NCBI GenBank assembly: GCA_000320605.2
Contig: KB445792.1
Span: forward strand, 997,581 to 1,061,580
Origin: Gelatoporia subvermispora B
Lineage: Eukaryota; Basidiomycota; Agaricomycetes; Polyporales; Gelatoporiaceae
DNA length: 64,000 bases
Direction: 5' to 3'
Positions 60,036 through 64,000 of this stretch are shown piece by piece; the first letter of the stretch is position 1; the number at the start of each line of letters is the position of its first letter. A model generated the notes under the pieces. It saw nothing but the letters and a program-made list of their open reading frames with translations. It ran no database searches and was not told where the DNA came from. Made by a program: the position numbers and the translations under genes.

Positions 60036-60365
60036 TCAACGTGGCGCTATTCGATGTCTCTGGCTGGTAAATTCCATCCGAACTAGTTGTACGATCGAAA
60101 TTGCGCAGTAAGAAGCATAAGCAACCGAATGCGGCGCAGGCTGAGAACGACGCGAGCAAGATGCACGCAACGCAGGTGAATATCGAAAGTTCACCGAGAA
60201 GCTCGACACCGGCGTGCAAAGTGCTGCGGAAACGCACAACATGTGGCAGCACCCGAAATCAGGTGGAGGGAGGGGAAGAGCTATGCGTCTCCCGCCCCGG
60301 TGGCGTCGAGTGCTGCGCCATCTGTGCTGTTCGGCGAGCAGCAAAAGAAGAAAGAAGAGTCTGTC
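60036..60365 (+). pseudogene. RRP8 5' fragment, pseudogene
   Basis: Homologous to the first part of the RRP8 gene at 62964, aligned from the initiator codon through the Lys-rich linker. The initiator ATG is replaced by GTG. A TAA stop follows GCTATTCGATGTCTCTGGCTGG, i.e. right after the conserved Phe-Asp-Val-x-Gly-Trp opening, and indels shift later frames. The methyltransferase part is absent; homology fades about 130 bp before the stop of ATPase copy C. It is the left-behind RRP8 piece of a tandem segmental duplication. Confidence 0.8.
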
Positions 60366-60491
60366 TCCAGTCGTGTACAAAAATGATATGATTTGGGTAC
60401 AAAGCACGCAAAATCGCAAACAGGTTCGAATAAAGACGAGCCCCGCATGCATCGCAAAAGGCGCTCGAATAGGAGCTGTAAGTGATAAGCC

Positions 60492-62299
60492 TCACAGAAC
60501 AAGCACCGATGCCCCTCCGTCAGCAGTGACCCGTTTACGGGTCTTCACTAGAAGATAGCGTCGCCCGAAATGCTGAAGTGCTATCCCTGCTAGGGCACCG
60601 TTTTCTCCGGCCTTCCATACGGCATCTAATCCGGATGGTGCGAGCACGATGGCTTCGCCGGCCTATATCGTGTAATTTCAGTTTAACAGGCTGTATCGGA
60701 CGAAATGGAATGTGCGTACGGTTAGCTTGATAAGGCGATCAAAGGCGTCCTCGGATAGTCTTGCCGAAACATGCTTCACAAGGTGTTCCCACCATGAGGG
60801 GGAAGTGAATCGATGCAGAATGGCAACGTTGCACAGGTCCAGCAGGACAGGGGGCACCACTGTTGGTTCTGCGCACATGTTCAGCGATGGGACACGTCGA
60901 TCCAAGGGCGTAATTACTACCTTGCGTACTGATAATTACCCTCATTGCCATATGTCGCTGCCGGCGGATGAGGGACAACAAGGCCTTCGTCAGTCCTGAG
61001 TTTCCCTTATTGGTGTCCAGATACTACAGGCCTTCCGTCAAGTATATTCAACTTGAATCTGGTTCAGACACACCTTGTGCGCCTCATCGACCACCAGGAC
61101 CTTTCCGGTCTCGACTTCTGCTCGAATAAAGAGCCTGATGATAATTTCGAAGATCCCGTTCGCCGCCGCCGGGTCTATGAAGGGGTCCGACATATCGATA
61201 ATAGTCAGCTGGCCTGCTTTGAAGCGAGGCTTGTGCTGAATGCCGGTGGTTTCGATGAAGCTTTCAAGCAAAGCAAGGCGCTGCTTCAACCCTGTCAGCT
61301 GCACAGGACTGAAGTCTCGTCTGCACTCCTCCAATTTCGTTCGGAAATCCTGGTAATTGAAGTCTTCGCCAAGGTCGCGTAATATGGACTGTAAGTATCA
61401 GATCATACCGAAGCCTCGTTTCGCCAGGCACGTACCAGCATCGTCTGCACATACAGTGGTGCAGAATCCGATGAGCCGACAGCCATCATCGATAGGAATG
61501 CCTCTGCGTCCAGTTCATGTTCGGAGAACTGCAATGCTTTCACCCGTATACGATCTCCAAGCGGGGCATAGACCTGCTTCATCGTGCGGAGGGACGAACG
61601 CGAGACATACACGACTACACGAGGCGTCTTCACCTCAGGTATGGCAGTGCAGCCGAGCCATGCTGCTTCATTAGGCCGCGCATTGGCGCCACCTTCGCTA
61701 TAGTGCAGCACAAGACCGGAGAGAGGTTTTTGGCATGCACCGATCGCAGGATATCGCGGGATCAGCATACTTTCAAGGATAACTGAGACCGAGTGGGATT
61801 TCCCCGCGCCTTGGACACTGCAGACTAGTGCCGAAAAGGGTGCGTTCTGCGAAAAGACTAGTTAGTATACCAATGAAACCCAAGAATTGCGTACTGTGTT
61901 GATGTACAACCGTGGGTCAGTTGGAATGTACGAGTGGCTCTGATCGCTTCGAAATGATCAGACGACCTTCGAGTACACAGCAATTATGCTTACCGTACAG
62001 AGAGAACAGATCCGAAGACACCATGCTGGGAAGCGAAACCACCTGTTAAATATGCGTGGCGAGTTATGATCGGTGCAGTCTTGACATCATGCTCCTCCGT
62101 GTTTATGTTCGCTGATGTGTTATGGTTCAGGAGCTGTAGCTCTTGCTATGAAGCAAACATTGCTTGTGATCAGCTTCAGCAAGAGCACCATCACCATGAC
62201 TAGACACACAAGTGCAGAATATATCTGGGGTATCTCTGTGGTAGTCATCTTTTGCACATTTTCTGGATGACCGAAGACATCTGTGTTACCACTTGTCAT
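60492..62299 (-). CDS. P-loop ATPase family, copy C, altered Walker A
   Basis: Predicted exons 62299-62210, 62145-61994, 61946-61895, 61846-61436, 61388-61074, 61023-60921, 60868-60720 and 60662-60492, 480 residues. The family layout is as in copy B, with Walker B VLVVDEAHK (Asp336, Glu337) and RRQRHMAMRVIISTQEPTVV. The Walker A reads SVQGAGKSHSVSV: the first glycine of GxxxxGKS is Ser (about residue 108) while GKS is kept. Nucleotide binding may be changed but need not be lost. The start at 62299 follows an ATG aligned near the copy B start region. The frame is open upstream to an ATG at 62494, which would add 65 residues not matched by copy B. The homologous donor is CTT/GTGTGT at 62209. 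Function unknown. Confidence 0.7.
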
Positions 62300-62963
62300 T
62301 CCATGCCGGCTCACATGTTCAGCTTTGATAAGAGGGACCGAGAGCGTGGTTGCATTAAATGTGAATGTGAATTTCTTGCTTGACTGTATAGAAGGTGTAA
62401 GCAATCGCTGACGATATGATACCAGTACACCACATGCCTCATGATCGACCGGCTTCATTGCTACGTCAGACATTTGTGACAGGCCCTCCGGCATTTTCGC
62501 TTATAAAGGTGTTACGTCGATGCAAATAGCTTCTCCGGGCAAGGCCCAAATCTAAATATTAGATTACGCGTGAACTGAATGTTCAGGGTTTCTACTACAG
62601 CCCGTAAGCTAGCATTGGCAACACGGGGCAATACTGGAACATCACAACTCAAAGCGAGTAATGCTTACAAGCTGAATTATGCGGGGCAGTTATGATCTTC
62701 TAAAAATCCGAGTAGAGGTATAGCACTGCTATCCTGTAGGAGGTAAAAAAAATTGGAAAGGGACACGACAGGACACGACAGACTGCGTGCGCGATCGTGA
62801 GTTGACAGTCGAACACGATCGGGCGGGTCGTTCTCGCGACTCGCGACGCGTCCCGCCCACGTGTTGCTGCCCAAAAAGTCCATTGCGCCAGAAGCGCCCG
62901 CTTTTCGTGCCGCTCAATTCAGGATATTCCCTCTCTCTTCCTTACTTCCTCCCTACCATCGCC
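62300..62963. promoter_or_regulatory. Divergent promoter ATPase copy C / RRP8
   Basis: About 660 bp between two divergent starts. A donor-like GTAAGC at 62668 on the minus strand suggests a leader intron for copy C. The RRP8-proximal 250 bp are strongly similar to 59760-60035, including the tract ACTCGCGACGCGTCCCGC and a CACGTG E-box-type hexamer at 62859. Confidence 0.55.
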
Positions 62964-64000
62964 ATGGCGCTATTCGACGTCCCCGGCTGGTCTGTGCCCT
63001 CCGAGCCCCTCGCGAAACCGACCTCGCGAAACAAGAAGCGCAAGCGGCCGAATGCGACACCGGCGGAGGACGACACGAGCAAAGTGCGCGCGGCACAGGT
63101 GAACGTGGAGAGACTCATGGAGAAGCTCGACGCCGGCGCGCAGGATGCTGCGGAAACGCAGAACAAGAAGAAGAGGCGACGGACCTCGAAGGCGGGAGAA
63201 GAGAGGGGAAAGGGTACTGCGCCTTCCGTTCTGGGGGCGTCGAGCACTGCACCATCTGCGCCGTCGCGCAAGCAGCAAAAGAAAAAAGCAGTCCGCAGCT
63301 GCAGCAAACGCCAGGTAGCGAAACTAAAACCGAAGGCGCAAACACGCAAGAGAAGAAGAAGCGCAAACAGAAGGAGAAAGGCAAAGCCCACGATGCGCCT
63401 GCGCCATCTATGCCTGCAGCTGCACCGAAGCCGGCACCCGAGCCAAAGCAGGGTCTGACTGCGCTGCAGGCCAACATGAAGAACAGCCTCGACGGTGCTC
63501 GCTTCCGGTGCGTCTTTTGTTCATGTTTCTCCGCAGCACTAGCTGAGGCTTGCCATAGGTGGATCAACGAGATCCTCTACAAGTCTGATAGCGAGCATGC
63601 TCACCAGATGATGCGCGAGAACCCCAAGGTGTACGAGGAGGTGTGTATCTCCCTTCACGCATCTTACAACGCTTCTAATTCTAACCTTCGGCGCGCAGTA
63701 CCACACCGGGTTCCGGCACCAGGTACACTCCTGGCCGACCAATCCCGTCTCGCATTACATCTCTGCGCTCTCGTCCTACCCCCCAAAGACTGTCATCGCA
63801 GACCTCGGCTGCGGCGATGCCGCGCTTGCTCGCGCACTTGTTCCGAAAGGCATGACGGTTCTCTCGTTCGACCTCGTCTCGGACGGCGTGTATGTCGTAG
63901 AGGCAGACACGTGTTCGCAGCTGCCTCTGCCTGGTTCTGAGGGAACCGCGGGGGACGATGGACAGGCGAGCGAGGGCGAGGGTCATGTCGTCGATGTTGT
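62964..64000 (+). CDS. RRP8: RRP8 rRNA-processing methyltransferase (3'-partial, apparent frameshift)
   Basis: Predicted segments 62964 to about 63287 (first frame), about 63287-63507 (second frame), 63559-63640 and 63699-64000, running off the window. RRP8 is a nucleolar SAM-dependent methyltransferase that modifies an adenine in 25S/28S rRNA. The start MALFDVPGWSVPSEPLA is typical; a Lys/Arg-rich disordered linker follows; then LQANMKNSLDGARFRWINEI, LYKSDSEHAHQMMRENPKVY, FRHQVHSWPTNPVSHYISAL and SAM motif I VIADLGCGDAALARALVP. Between the N-terminal and linker frames the protein needs one extra base, and the A6 run at 63282-63287 is the natural place. No intron of normal size fits. It may be a real frameshift, an assembly error, or a very short intron. 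All later junctions keep the frame. Confidence 0.85.

Larger units (their letters stand above)
57566..60365. repeat. Segmental duplication, unit 1 (ATPase B + promoter + broken RRP8)
   Basis: Compared by eye with 60492-63300: same order of ATPase gene (minus), shared spacer, and RRP8 5' part (plus). Matching landmarks include the ATPase 5' region, a splice-donor-like site (59751 here, 62668 in unit 2), the tract ACTCGCGACGCGTCCCGC, the tract AAAAAGTCCATTGCGCCA, and the RRP8 opening codons. Divergence shows the duplication is not recent. Confidence 0.75.
60492..63300. repeat. Segmental duplication, unit 2 (ATPase C + promoter + RRP8 5' part)
   Basis: Partner of 57566-60365. Here the RRP8 part continues into the methyltransferase-coding exons, so this unit carries the ancestral RRP8 junction and unit 1 the truncated one. 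Confidence 0.75.

Noticed and set aside
60415..60440. B-box-like GGTTCGAAT suggesting a tRNA
   Set aside because: No matching A box or cloverleaf pairing could be built upstream.
62300..62494. 65-residue N-terminal extension of ATPase copy C
   Set aside because: Open in C only; the homologous region of copy B is interrupted, so it is more likely leader sequence.

Overview
This 64 kb window is nuclear DNA from a filamentous basidiomycete, most likely an Agaricomycete. Almost every gene is split by several introns of about 48-65 nt with GT...AG ends. Codons are read in the standard code. The proteins fit fungal housekeeping families plus lineage-restricted families such as short proteins with a C-terminal Zn2Cys6 cluster, long low-complexity regulators and a multicopy P-loop ATPase. 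Exon borders were placed by hand from reading frame, splice motifs and family fit. They are predictions; transcripts were not available. No tRNA, rRNA, intact transposon, telomere or CRISPR was seen. I did not assign a species.

Layout. 1-17.5 kb, plus strand: the 3' part of RRN3 (Pol I initiation factor), a Zn2Cys6 regulator, a secreted conserved protein of unknown function, the complex I LYR subunit NDUFB9, lipin/PAH1 phosphatidate phosphatase, and a seven-helix membrane protein of unknown function. 18-23 kb: THO complex WD40 protein (minus), TIP41 (minus) and dynein light intermediate chain (plus). TIP41 and the dynein gene start 241 bp apart and point away from each other. 24.6-34.3 kb: an enzyme block with an FAD monooxygenase, an HSL-type alpha/beta hydrolase, two tandem epoxide-hydrolase-like genes with identical exon lengths, and an SDR reductase. 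34.8-37 kb: two orphan proteins. 37.7-52.4 kb, plus strand: ESF2 (ribosome biogenesis), ARS2/SERRATE (nuclear RNA), an SSK1-type response regulator (stress MAPK signalling) and a KDM3-like JmjC protein (chromatin).

52.6-64 kb is the accessory-looking part. Three paralogues of a P-loop ATPase (Walker A, Walker B and a HerA/FtsK-like C-terminal half) lie on the minus strand. A MYND-finger gene sits between the first and second. The second and third belong to a tandem segmental duplication that also copied the shared promoter and the 5' part of RRP8, the rRNA methyltransferase gene at the right edge. The extra RRP8 copy is dead: start codon lost and an early stop. The RRP8 gene at the edge itself needs a one-base frame change in an A-run to read through. 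Copy three of the ATPase has lost the first glycine of its Walker A motif. This duplicated ATPase family is the best candidate here for an undescribed system.
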